Shown: positions 1 to 5,658, counted from the stretch's first letter. The stretch is DNA of 6,578 bases from Bacillota bacterium (GCA_003512585.1 DOQE01000147.1:1-6578), one strand, 5' to 3'. Program-made: numbers and translations. The notes: generated by a model not told the origin, from the sequence alone.

Positions 1-128
1 TCGGCCATATGATCGGCAACCCTAATAACTTTATCCAAAGGCCACTTGATTAATTTGGCCAATTCTTCGGCAGTATAATGCTTAAGAAGCTTCATCTTCA
101 TGATGAGCCTAGCTTCATCATCGGTCAT
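1..128 (-). CDS. Oxidoreductase-like protein, continuation after an in-frame stop (partial, runs off left edge)
   Basis: This is an open minus-strand frame of 42 codons from an ATG at 128, still open at the window edge. It begins MTDDEARLIMKMKLLKHYTA and continues with a helical, winged-helix-like segment (EELAKLIKWPLDKVIRVADHM). It lies in the same frame as the 67-codon piece at 144-347, separated only by TAA and five codons (ALECC). From memory, anaerobic Bacillota oxidoreductases with FeS and FAD/NAD domains have an N-terminal region reading roughly KPHRPLxxKAAxH, then PGVxVGYxDPEY, then VTDExAxxALKMK and TAEEhA. Both pieces match successive parts of that pattern, so they probably belong to one gene. 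No Shine-Dalgarno motif precedes the ATG at 128, which argues against it being a separate gene. The catalytic domains lie outside the window, so the enzyme activity is not assigned. Confidence 0.6.
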   Translation of the reverse strand, partial: MTDDEARLIMKMKLLKHYTAEELAKLIKWPLDKVIRVADHMA

Positions 129-143
129 GCAACATTCAAGGGC

Positions 144-347
144 TTAGTATTCAGGATCGGCATAGCCAACAATTACACCCGGCAAGTCTTGGATGTGACG
201 AGCGGCCTTTAAAATAAGGGGACGGTGCGGCTTATTTAAATCCTTTCCTTTTCTTGGCCCGTTTTTGTAATAATCTTCGGCATTTCTTTGCTCCGGCAAT
301 ACCTTGGCATTCTTATTAAGGTATTCGGCATTTCTTTTTTTGTCCAT
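144..347 (-). CDS. N-terminal piece of an FeS/flavin oxidoreductase-like protein, ended by an in-frame TAA
   Basis: This 67-codon piece starts MDKKRNAEYLNKN and ends PGVIVGYADPEY followed by TAA. I chose the ATG at 347 because AAGGA lies 7 bases upstream of it. The first ATG in the frame (353) abuts that motif and is too close. The N-terminal third is Lys/Asn/Arg-rich and looks disordered. The C-terminal half (KPHRPLILKAARHIQDLPG) matches what I recall as the lead-in of a large anaerobic pyridine-nucleotide/FAD oxidoreductase with 4Fe-4S sites. It starts 22 bases after the hypB stop, so the two are co-transcribed. The reading frame continues past the TAA without a shift. The gene is therefore probably interrupted by a point nonsense change or an assembly error. 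A genuine free-standing small protein is the less likely alternative. Confidence 0.6.
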   Translation of the reverse strand: MDKKRNAEYLNKNAKVLPEQRNAEDYYKNGPRKGKDLNKPHRPLILKAARHIQDLPGVIVGYADPEY

Positions 348-369
348 ATTCATTTCCTTTTAAAATAAA

Positions 370-1047
370 TTAAGCATTTTCTTTATAAGAAATAACTTTT
401 TCATAAATATAAGAAGCTAGTTCATCCATTCCTTCTCCGGTTTTAGCTGAAACAGGGAAGAAAGATGCTTTTGGATTTACTTTTAAAATTGATTCCTTGG
501 CCTTTTTAATATCGAAATCAAAAAAAGGCAAAGTGTCTATTTTTGTAAAGATAAAGGCATCTCCAACTTTAAACATTAAAGGATACTTAATTGGTTTATC
601 ATCACCTTCCGGGATAGATAAAATAACCAAATTCATATTGGCGCCCGTATCAAATTCGGCAGGACAAACTAGGTTGCCAATATTCTCTAAAATGATTAAA
701 TCCAAATCGTTTTCCCCTAAAGAAGACAAACCTTCGCTAGTCATCTTTGCGTCAAGATGGCATTCTCCGCACGTATTTAATTGGATTGTTCTAACTCCAG
801 TCTTGCAAGAGATAGTCTCGGCATCGACTTTAGCATCCATATCCGCTTCCATAACCCCAATACGGAGTTTATCCTTTAATCTATTTAATAGATTGATAAG
901 CAAAGTGGTTTTCCCAGACCCAGGAGAAGACATCAAATTAATGAAAAAAATCTTTTTTTCCAATAATTCTTTCCTTACCGAAGCGGCCCTGGAATCATTG
1001 TTTGCTAAAACGCTTTGCTTGACTTTCAAGACTTTAATCGTTTCCAT
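370..1047 (-). CDS. hypB: HypB, GTPase for nickel insertion / hydrogenase maturation
   Basis: HypB is a SIMIBI-class GTPase that binds Ni/Zn and, usually with HypA, delivers nickel to enzymes such as [NiFe] hydrogenase. At 225 aa this is the usual length for the compact form. Visible motifs are the Walker A SSPGSGKTT (about residues 40-48), the metal site CHLDA with Cys96-His97, the partner Cys128 in ENIGNLVCPAEFD, the PEGDDKPIKYP segment (146-156), and a G4 motif TKID (168-171) followed by LPFFDFD. The N-terminal CxxCGC nickel site of E. coli HypB and a His-rich stretch are absent. A longer start at TTG 1065 is possible. ATG 1047 is preferred because AAAGGA lies about 6 bases upstream and METIKVLKVKQSVLANND fits the family N-terminus. 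It lies 98 bases downstream of tetR on the same strand and just before the interrupted oxidoreductase. No HypA or hydrogenase is visible, so its client enzyme is unknown. Confidence 0.95.
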   Translation of the reverse strand: METIKVLKVKQSVLANNDSRAASVRKELLEKKIFFINLMSSPGSGKTTLLINLLNRLKDKLRIGVMEADMDAKVDAETISCKTGVRTIQLNTCGECHLDAKMTSEGLSSLGENDLDLIILENIGNLVCPAEFDTGANMNLVILSIPEGDDKPIKYPLMFKVGDAFIFTKIDTLPFFDFDIKKAKESILKVNPKASFFPVSAKTGEGMDELASYIYEKVISYKENA

Positions 1048-1080
1048 AGCATTCCTTTCGAACAAATAATAATACTTTTT

Positions 1081-1096
1081 CGCGCGTGTGTGTATG
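1081..1096. other. 16-base alternating pyrimidine-purine tract in the hypB leader
   Basis: The tract CGCGCGTGTGTGTATG alternates pyrimidine and purine without a break, starting with three CG steps. It sits inside the predicted hypB leader in otherwise very AT-rich DNA and is flanked by A/T runs on both sides. Such tracts can adopt left-handed DNA under negative supercoiling and are prone to slippage. Any role here is inference. Confidence 0.5.
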
Positions 1097-1115
1097 AAAA
1101 AAATAAGCCAACAAA

Positions 1116-1145
1116 ATTAACAATACGAAAATACAAATATGTCAA
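1116..1145 (-). promoter_or_regulatory. Candidate promoter of hypB
   Basis: On the minus strand a perfect -35 box TTGACA (1145-1140) is followed after 18 bases by GTTAAT (1121-1116, 4 of 6 to TATAAT). Transcription would begin near 1109 and give a leader of about 60 bases before the hypB ATG. The -35 starts right at the tetR stop codon, so hypB may be transcribed both from here and by read-through from tetR. No terminator is seen between the two genes. Confidence 0.5.
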
Positions 1146-1712
1146 TTATCTAATGGTAGAAAAATATAACGAAACAAAATAGCCGCACATTTGTTCAGGC
1201 GTGGCAATACAACCCATTTTTACCCAATGCGATAAAATAGAAGCAAAAGACTCAGTTAAAACAATAGAAACTAGTTTTGAGGGAACATTTTCATAATTAA
1301 CATAGCCTTCATCAATTAAATCATCCATAAAAGAAGATAGTTTTACTTTTAATTCATCGATAAAAACATATGAACCTTCGGAGTTTAAAATCGATGAAAT
1401 CAAGTCCCTATCTTCATAAAAATGATAAAAAATATGCGTAATATACCTAGTTGGAGATAGAACTCTAGAGGAAGAAAAATCATGACCGGTTTCTTTTTTG
1501 CAAGAAAGAGAAAAAACGTGGGAAAAAATAGAATCGCAAAAAGAAGAGAGCACATCCTTTATTGATTTGAAATGGGCATAGAAAGTACTTCTGGAAATGT
1601 TAGCCTTTTCTATTAAATCCTTGGCACTTATTTTTCCATACCCTTTTTCTTTAAGCAAAATAGAAAAGGATTCATATACAGAACGCAGTGTTTTTTCTTC
1701 TCTTTTATCCAT
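1146..1712 (-). CDS. TetR/AcrR-family transcriptional regulator
   Basis: This 188-aa one-component repressor-type protein has an N-terminal TetR DNA-binding domain and an all-helical ligand/dimerisation domain. The first helix is KTLRSVYESFSILLKEKGYG (about 7-26). The helix-turn-helix follows (about 29-48), ending in the hallmark NISRSTFYAHFKS. The C-terminal part (about 75-188) has the PTRYITHIFYHFYEDRDLI and SILSHWVKMGC segments typical of the DhaS/TetR_C_8-like subgroup. A TTG start at 1730 would add six residues; ATG 1712 looks better, although no strong Shine-Dalgarno motif is present for either. The gene diverges from the ABC-transporter operon across a 133-base gap with inverted repeats, the usual arrangement for a TetR that controls its neighbour and itself. 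It also precedes hypB on the same strand. The ligand cannot be read from the sequence; it could be the imported metal complex or a related small molecule. Confidence 0.9.
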   Translation of the reverse strand: MDKREEKTLRSVYESFSILLKEKGYGKISAKDLIEKANISRSTFYAHFKSIKDVLSSFCDSIFSHVFSLSCKKETGHDFSSSRVLSPTRYITHIFYHFYEDRDLISSILNSEGSYVFIDELKVKLSSFMDDLIDEGYVNYENVPSKLVSIVLTESFASILSHWVKMGCIATPEQMCGYFVSLYFSTIR

Positions 1713-1740
1713 AAAAAAATAATAACACAATGTCTATTAA

Positions 1741-1769
1741 TTTAAAAGTTATCGAACATAAATTATAAT
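1741..1769 (+). promoter_or_regulatory. Candidate promoter of the ABC transporter/methyltransferase operon
   Basis: A -35 box TTTAAA (1741-1746, 4 of 6) and a perfect -10 TATAAT (1764-1769) are separated by the optimal 17 bases. This predicts a start near 1776 and a leader of about 70 bases before the permease ATG. The -10 belongs to the self-complementary ATTATAAT (1762-1769), which also supplies the -10 of tetR on the other strand. Confidence 0.5.
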
Positions 1770-1778
1770 ATGTATGTT
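1755..1778. promoter_or_regulatory. Inverted repeat over both -10 boxes, possible TetR operator
   Basis: The arms AACATA (1755-1760) and TATGTT (1773-1778) are perfect complements around a 12-base centre containing the shared -10 element ATTATAAT. A dimeric repressor bound here would block both divergent promoters. The arms are only 6 bp in AT-rich DNA, so chance cannot be excluded. Confidence 0.35.
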
Positions 1779-1791
1779 ATTTTAAAAACAA
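1762..1791 (-). promoter_or_regulatory. Candidate tetR promoter
   Basis: On the minus strand TATAAT (1767-1762) is a perfect -10 box. A weak -35 TTGTTT (1791-1786) lies 18 bases upstream. Transcription would start near 1755, about 43 bases before the tetR ATG. The -10 overlaps the one used in the other direction, and the -35 lies in the left arm of the inverted repeat at 1786-1808, which fits autorepression. Confidence 0.4.
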
Positions 1792-1808
1792 ATTTAGCAT
1801 ATTTGTTT
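1786..1808. promoter_or_regulatory. Inverted repeat AAACAAAT-n7-ATTTGTTT, likely TetR operator
   Basis: Two perfect 8-bp arms, 1786-1793 and 1801-1808, flank a 7-base spacer, giving a 23-bp dyad of the size bound by many TetR dimers. It lies just downstream of the predicted start of the transporter operon and covers the predicted tetR -35. It could also fold as a weak AT-rich hairpin in the leader RNA, but with one G-C pair per stem an attenuator is unlikely. Confidence 0.45.
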
Positions 1809-1845
1809 GCTTTTATTAAAAAAATCAATATCATACGAAAGTCAT

Positions 1846-2916
1846 ATGTCGAATTTTGAAGATGCAATTTTAGAAAGAAAGAAGAAAAAAATAAAATTCA
1901 ATTATTTTTTTGTACTTATTCTACTATTTATTGTTCTATTTACTTCTTTTTGTTTGGCTTTATTTCTTGATACAAATAACCTCGAACTAATTGACATGAT
2001 AAAAGGGTTATTCGGAAGCGGGAGCAACAAGGCCAACATAATAGTTGGCAACATTAGATTAAGAAGGGCTTTGGCCTCAATAATTGTTGGGATGGGATTA
2101 TCTATATCTGGAGCGGTCATGCAATTTTCTTTAAATAACAAAATGGCTTCCCCTTCTACATTAGGAGTATCTGAGGCTGCGACTTTTGGGGCTACCTTGG
2201 CTTTAGTTTGTTTTTCAAGTGGGCAGTTTTCTTCTAATTCGACTCTATCTATCAATAATCCCTATTTAGTGAGTTCTTTAAGCTTTCTAATGTCGCTAAT
2301 ATGCGTGCTGCTAGTTCTATGCTTAACAAAATTCAATAATTTTTCCCCTAGCACAATAGCTTTATGTGGGATTGCCTTAGGCGGATTGTTTACTTCCTTA
2401 ACCTCTTTAGTCCAATACTTTTCTAGCGATAACAATGTTGCCAATGTCGTTTACTGGACTTTTGGCGATTTAAGTAGGCCTAGCTATATCCAATTAATCA
2501 TAATGGCCACAACCATTATTCCAAGTTCTATCGTTTTGTTTTTCCTTTCAAGAAGAATAAATGCTTTAATGGAAGGAGAAGAAGTTGCAAAAAGCTTAGG
2601 AATAAAGACAAATTTATTAAGATTCATTTCTTTATTTTTATCTTCTTTAATCTGTGCCGTATCGGTTTCTTTTGTTGGAATAATAGGCTTTATAGGCTTA
2701 GTAATACCCCAAATAGTTTCTAGATTTATAGGAGATGATGCGACTAAGTCTCTTCCGTTATCTAGTTTAATAGGAGCTTCTGCCCTACTGATTTTAGACA
2801 CAATTTCTAGAGTCATAATAAAAGGAGTTAATCTACCGGTTGGAGCTTTAACTTCCTTAATAGGGGCACCTATATTTATCTATATACTCCTGACTTCTCG
2901 AGGCAAGGCAAAATGA
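1846..2916 (+). CDS. FecCD-type ABC transporter permease (metal-complex/cofactor uptake)
   Basis: This is the membrane subunit of a type II ABC importer (BtuC/FecCD family), which as a homodimer moves siderophores, haem, cobalamin or oxyanions across the membrane. The 356 aa match the family length. A basic cytoplasmic N-terminus (RKKKK) leads into TM1 (about 19-41). Then come the family core RLRRALASIIVGMGLSISGAVMQ (about 71-93), ASPSTLGVSEAATFGA, the WTFGDLSRPS loop, the coupling-helix region AKSLGIKT, the GIIGFIGLVIPQIVSRFIG block and the C-terminal NLPVGALTSLIGAPIFIYIL helix. About ten hydrophobic segments are visible. A TTG start at 1807 would add 13 residues; ATG 1846, with a weak GAAAG motif upstream, is preferred. 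The stop TGA overlaps the ATPase start as ATGA. The SPSTLGVS variant is one I associate with anaerobe systems of unclear substrate, so iron should not be assumed. Confidence 0.93.
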   Translation: MSNFEDAILERKKKKIKFNYFFVLILLFIVLFTSFCLALFLDTNNLELIDMIKGLFGSGSNKANIIVGNIRLRRALASIIVGMGLSISGAVMQFSLNNKMASPSTLGVSEAATFGATLALVCFSSGQFSSNSTLSINNPYLVSSLSFLMSLICVLLVLCLTKFNNFSPSTIALCGIALGGLFTSLTSLVQYFSSDNNVANVVYWTFGDLSRPSYIQLIIMATTIIPSSIVLFFLSRRINALMEGEEVAKSLGIKTNLLRFISLFLSSLICAVSVSFVGIIGFIGLVIPQIVSRFIGDDATKSLPLSSLIGASALLILDTISRVIIKGVNLPVGALTSLIGAPIFIYILLTSRGKAK

Positions 2917-3683
2917 TACTAGAAGTCAAAGATTTAAGTTTTTCTTACGGGAAGAAAAAAGAAATAGTTTTAGACAATGTTTCCTTTTCCTTAGAAAAAG
3001 GAGAAATAGGAATTTTATTAGGAAAAAATGGAATAGGAAAATCCACTTTGCTAAAACTAATAGCCAATCTAATAAAGCCAACATCAGGGGATATCTTAAT
3101 AGAAAACGAAAATATTTTTTCTTTATCTAGAAACGCCTTGGCAAAAAAAATTAGTTACTTGCCCCAGCAAATAGACATCCCATCTAGATTAGTAAAAGAT
3201 GAAGTAATGTTAGGAAGGCTACCAAATAGTTTTTTCTTCAATAGTCAAAAAGACGAAGAAATTGTTAAGACATGCCTAAAAGAAGTCGATATAGAAAAAC
3301 TATCATATAAATACACAAGTGAACTTTCAGGAGGAGAGAAGCAAAAAGTTGCCATTGCTAGATCTTTAGCAACCCAAGCCAATTTACTATTAATGGATGA
3401 ACCCACTTCTTCCTTGGACATAAAATCTTCTTTTGAATTAATAGAATTAATTAAAAATCTCTCTAAAAATAAAAAAATTACGTTTTTAATAGCTATGCAT
3501 GATATTTCTCTTGCCTCTTCTTTTGGCGATAAATTCTTTTTACTAGGAGGGAAAAATATCCATATAGCAGGAGATAAAACCATATTAAGCAAAGAAAATA
3601 TAAACAATATTTTTGGAACTAATATTGAAATAAAAAATATCGATGGAGAAATCTATTTAGCCAAAAACAAAGGAGACATGTAA
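2913..3683 (+). CDS. ABC transporter ATP-binding protein (FepC/BtuD-type)
   Basis: This 256-aa cytoplasmic ATPase powers the preceding permease. All nucleotide-binding elements are intact: Walker A GKNGIGKST (37-45), Q-loop Gln85 in YLPQQ, signature LSGGEKQ (138-144), Walker B LLLMDEP (158-164), D-loop SSLD (166-169) and H-loop His196 in AMHDIS. The family is COG1120, which pairs with FecCD permeases. The start ATG overlaps the permease stop (ATGA), with weak GAGG/AAGG motifs nearby, so translation is probably coupled. The stop overlaps the next start as TAATG. The C-terminal tail after about residue 215 (ENINNIFGTNIEIKNIDGEI) is the usual short extension of this family. Nothing suggests loss of function. 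The sequence of this subunit does not reveal the substrate. Confidence 0.95.
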   Translation: MILEVKDLSFSYGKKKEIVLDNVSFSLEKGEIGILLGKNGIGKSTLLKLIANLIKPTSGDILIENENIFSLSRNALAKKISYLPQQIDIPSRLVKDEVMLGRLPNSFFFNSQKDEEIVKTCLKEVDIEKLSYKYTSELSGGEKQKVAIARSLATQANLLLMDEPTSSLDIKSSFELIELIKNLSKNKKITFLIAMHDISLASSFGDKFFLLGGKNIHIAGDKTILSKENINNIFGTNIEIKNIDGEIYLAKNKGDM

Positions 3684-4867
3684 TGAAAAAAGGAATTATT
3701 TTACTATTACCATTCTTGCTTTTATCTTGCGGAAAAGGTAATTCAACGCAAGAAGAAAACGCTATTACATTAGTAGATATGGTTGGAAGAAATGTCACAT
3801 TTGTTCCTAATAAAATAAAAAGAATAGTCTGCATTGGAGCCGGGGCTTTAAGACTATATTCCTATATAGGAGATTTATCGCTTTTATCTGGAGTAGCAAG
3901 AGTCGATGTCGAAGGAGATAATTCAAATAAATTTGGTTTTGTTAATAATTCCTTAGCTTTAAGGCCTTATAAAATAATTAACCACTCCTTTTGGGATAAT
4001 TTGCCAAGCTGTGGCATGGGCGGGCCTAAATCGCAAGTAGTCGAAAAAGAAGCCATAATCAATTGCGATCCAGATTTAATTATCTCTTTATATAGCCAAG
4101 ATAAAGCAGGAATGGATGAACTATCATCTACATTAAACGTACCCGTATTAACTCTTTCTTACGGTAATAATGAAGCCTTTGATGAGAATATAAAGAAATC
4201 TTTATCATTGCTTGGCAAGGCTTTAGGCAAGGAAACTAGAGCCAAAAAACTAATCGATTATATAAAAGGCATTGAAGAAGATTTAAGAATTAGAAGCAGC
4301 GGCATATCCAAGGAAGATAAACCAAGCATTTATTTAGGGTGTCAAGCTAACTATGGGCTTAAATCATTTGAATCATCGACGGCAGGATATAATGTATTTA
4401 ATGCCGCCGGAGTTAGAAATTATCTTGACGATTTAGGGCTAGAAGGTTATCAAAAGTCCGTGAATTTAGAATATTTAGTTAATAAAAGCCCGGATAAAAT
4501 AATCCTCGATGCAGGTGGATTGGGCTTATTTAAAAACGACTATGCAAATAAGGAAAAAAGAGAAATTTTCAATAGCATAGAAGCAATAAAAAAAGAAGAA
4601 GTCTATCTTCAAATGCCTTATAACTCCTATTATACAAACCTCGAGATTGCTTATTGCGATGCATATAACGCTGGAATGGTTTCCTTTCCGGAAAGATACA
4701 AAGATATAGACATAAAAGAAAAGGCAAATGAAATAACAAACATGTTTTTGGGAACGCCTTTTTATGATAACCCGAATAGAGATGATGATATTTCCGATCA
4801 GATGCTAGGCGGATTTAGAAAAATAAACATGCCTTTAGAGGATTTTTTAAATGAATACGTCAAATAA
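3683..4867 (+). CDS. ABC transporter substrate-binding lipoprotein (FecB/TroA-like fold)
   Basis: This is the extracytoplasmic receptor of the importer, 394 aa. A short signal peptide (MKKGIILLLPFLLLSC) ends in a lipobox with lipidated Cys16, so the mature protein is membrane-anchored. The fold begins with ITLVDMVGRNVTFVPNKIKRIV (from about residue 28), the usual opening of the periplasmic_binding_2 family (COG0614). DPDLIISLY closes the first lobe. A second-lobe block holds YLGCQANYGLKSFESS and the NAAGVRNYL/YQKSVNLEYL segments, and the end carries the FPERYKDIDIKEKANEITNMFLG pattern. It belongs to the longer FecB-like branch common in anaerobes and archaea, whose substrates are mostly undetermined (Fe, Co or Ni complexes, corrinoids, and molybdate/tungstate in MolA-type members). 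A strong AAGGAG lies 7 bases before the ATG. The last 17 bases overlap the methyltransferase gene. Confidence 0.92.
   Translation: MKKGIILLLPFLLLSCGKGNSTQEENAITLVDMVGRNVTFVPNKIKRIVCIGAGALRLYSYIGDLSLLSGVARVDVEGDNSNKFGFVNNSLALRPYKIINHSFWDNLPSCGMGGPKSQVVEKEAIINCDPDLIISLYSQDKAGMDELSSTLNVPVLTLSYGNNEAFDENIKKSLSLLGKALGKETRAKKLIDYIKGIEEDLRIRSSGISKEDKPSIYLGCQANYGLKSFESSTAGYNVFNAAGVRNYLDDLGLEGYQKSVNLEYLVNKSPDKIILDAGGLGLFKNDYANKEKREIFNSIEAIKKEEVYLQMPYNSYYTNLEIAYCDAYNAGMVSFPERYKDIDIKEKANEITNMFLGTPFYDNPNRDDDISDQMLGGFRKINMPLEDFLNEYVK
4837..4842 (+). promoter_or_regulatory. Ribosome binding site of the methyltransferase, inside the lipoprotein gene
   Basis: AGAGGA lies 8 bases before the ATG at 4851, within the last codons of the substrate-binding protein gene. 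It fixes the methyltransferase start and shows that the 17-base overlap is genuine, consistent with coupled translation of the two proteins. Confidence 0.6.
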
Positions 4868-5438
4868 CGTTGTAAAAGAATTTTTCGATAAATTAGCCCC
4901 AAGTTGGGACAAAGAACAAAATGCAAATAAAAAATCTATTTTATCATTGTTAAATAGACTAGAAATAAAAAAGGGGGATGACGTTTTAGATTTAGCGTGC
5001 GGAACAGGAACTATAACAAAAATTCTTTTTAATATAACAAAAAAACAAATAACCGCCATCGATATTTCTTCTAAAATGATAGAGATAGCTAAATCCAAAT
5101 ATAATAAGGACGTGGCTATGTTTTTGCCAATTGATTATTATGATTATCAAGGCAAAAAATTCGATTGGATTATCATATATAATTCCTATCCTCATTTTTT
5201 AGATTTAGGAAAATTCAAAGAAAAACTAGTCGATACATTAAAAGATAAGGGACGTGTAGCAATAATTCATTCATTAAGCAGAAAAGAACTCGATTCTCAT
5301 CATAAAGTTCACGCCTTAAAAGTATCTCGTTTTTTAAAGCCGGTAAAAGAAGAATCCGCTTTTTATGAAGACTTTTTCAACGTATTAATAGAGGAAGAAG
5401 ATGAAGAACATTATTTAATTCTACTAGAAAAAAAATAA
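4851..5438 (+). CDS. Class I SAM-dependent methyltransferase, last gene of the transporter operon
   Basis: This 195-aa cytoplasmic protein has a Rossmann-fold methyltransferase core. The N-terminus NVVKEFFDKLAPSWDKE (6-22) is the typical capping helix. Motif I is VLDLACGTGTI (45-55), binding S-adenosylmethionine. The acidic residue ending strand 2 is Asp71 in AIDISSKM. Motif IV-like FDWIIIYNSYPHF (104-116) follows, then strand 5 with GRVAIIHSLSRKELDSHH (134-151). The HSxSRxxLxxxH signature after strand 5 is one I recall from small methyltransferases beside FecCD-type ABC operons in anaerobes. In other class I enzymes this area forms part of the acceptor pocket. No classical small-molecule, rRNA or protein methyltransferase signature is seen. 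The 17-base overlap with the receptor gene implies that it acts on the imported molecule, its carrier or a product of its release. The acceptor is unknown. Confidence 0.88.
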   Translation: MNTSNNVVKEFFDKLAPSWDKEQNANKKSILSLLNRLEIKKGDDVLDLACGTGTITKILFNITKKQITAIDISSKMIEIAKSKYNKDVAMFLPIDYYDYQGKKFDWIIIYNSYPHFLDLGKFKEKLVDTLKDKGRVAIIHSLSRKELDSHHKVHALKVSRFLKPVKEESAFYEDFFNVLIEEEDEEHYLILLEKK

Positions 5439-5524
5439 CGGACATTCATTCTTTTTTTGAACCTAGTAATTAAAACAATATAAATATTTTTCAATAAAAT
5501 TAATTCTACTTTTTGCTTTTCAGG

Positions 5525-5557
5525 ATTGATTTTTCATAGATTTAATCAATATTTTTT
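5525..5557 (+). terminator. Weak terminator-like hairpin after the transporter operon
   Basis: ATTGATT (5525-5531) and AATCAAT (5544-5550) form a perfect 7-bp stem with a 12-base loop, followed by A and six T residues (5552-5557). The stem has only one G-C pair, so it would be a poor intrinsic terminator. It is the only candidate between the operon and the next gene. Confidence 0.3.
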
Positions 5558-5610
5558 CAATTCTACGATTTAGAGAATGCCTTTCTATATTTAAGAAAGT
5601 CTTAAGTAGA

Positions 5611-5638
5611 GTGACATTGACAAAGTATCAACTAAAAT
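5611..5638 (+). promoter_or_regulatory. Candidate promoter of the right-hand gene
   Basis: GTGACA (5611-5616, 5 of 6) and TAAAAT (5633-5638, 5 of 6) are 16 bases apart. A perfect TTGACA (5617-5622) follows directly, but no -10 box sits at the right distance from it. Transcription would start near 5645, about 20 bases before the ATG. Confidence 0.4.
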
Positions 5639-5642
5639 GGCA

Positions 5643-5658
5643 TTGCCTAAAAAGGCGA
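5643..5658 (+). promoter_or_regulatory. Small hairpin covering the ribosome binding site of the right-hand gene
   Basis: TTGCCT (5643-5648) pairs with AGGCGA (5653-5658) across an AAAA loop (one T-G pair). The AAAGG that is the only Shine-Dalgarno candidate, 10 bases before the ATG, lies in the loop and right arm. The stem is short, so any control of translation is speculative. Confidence 0.3.

Noticed and set aside
144..146. TAA as a recoded amino acid (alternative genetic code or selenocysteine/pyrrolysine)
   Set aside because: Other genes here end at TAA with proper family lengths. Selenocysteine and pyrrolysine use TGA and TAG. One in-frame stop is better explained by mutation or error.
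497..1069. 190-codon plus-strand open frame opposite hypB
   Set aside because: It is the antisense shadow of a strongly supported HypB gene, has no recognisable motifs and lacks a ribosome binding site.
1786..1818. Inverted repeat followed by a T-rich stretch as a transcription attenuator or riboswitch
   Set aside because: The stem has a single G-C pair, the T-tract is interrupted, and no conserved aptamer core is visible; an operator fits better.
1902..2816. Minus-strand open frames of 60-117 codons within the permease gene
   Set aside because: They are antisense shadows of the permease, with no independent starts or protein-like motifs.
2914..2922. TGA read as Trp, as in Mollicutes, extending the permease to TAG at 2920
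   Set aside because: The family length ends at the TGA, the ATGA overlap is a classic coupled junction, and no gene in the window needs TGA as a sense codon.
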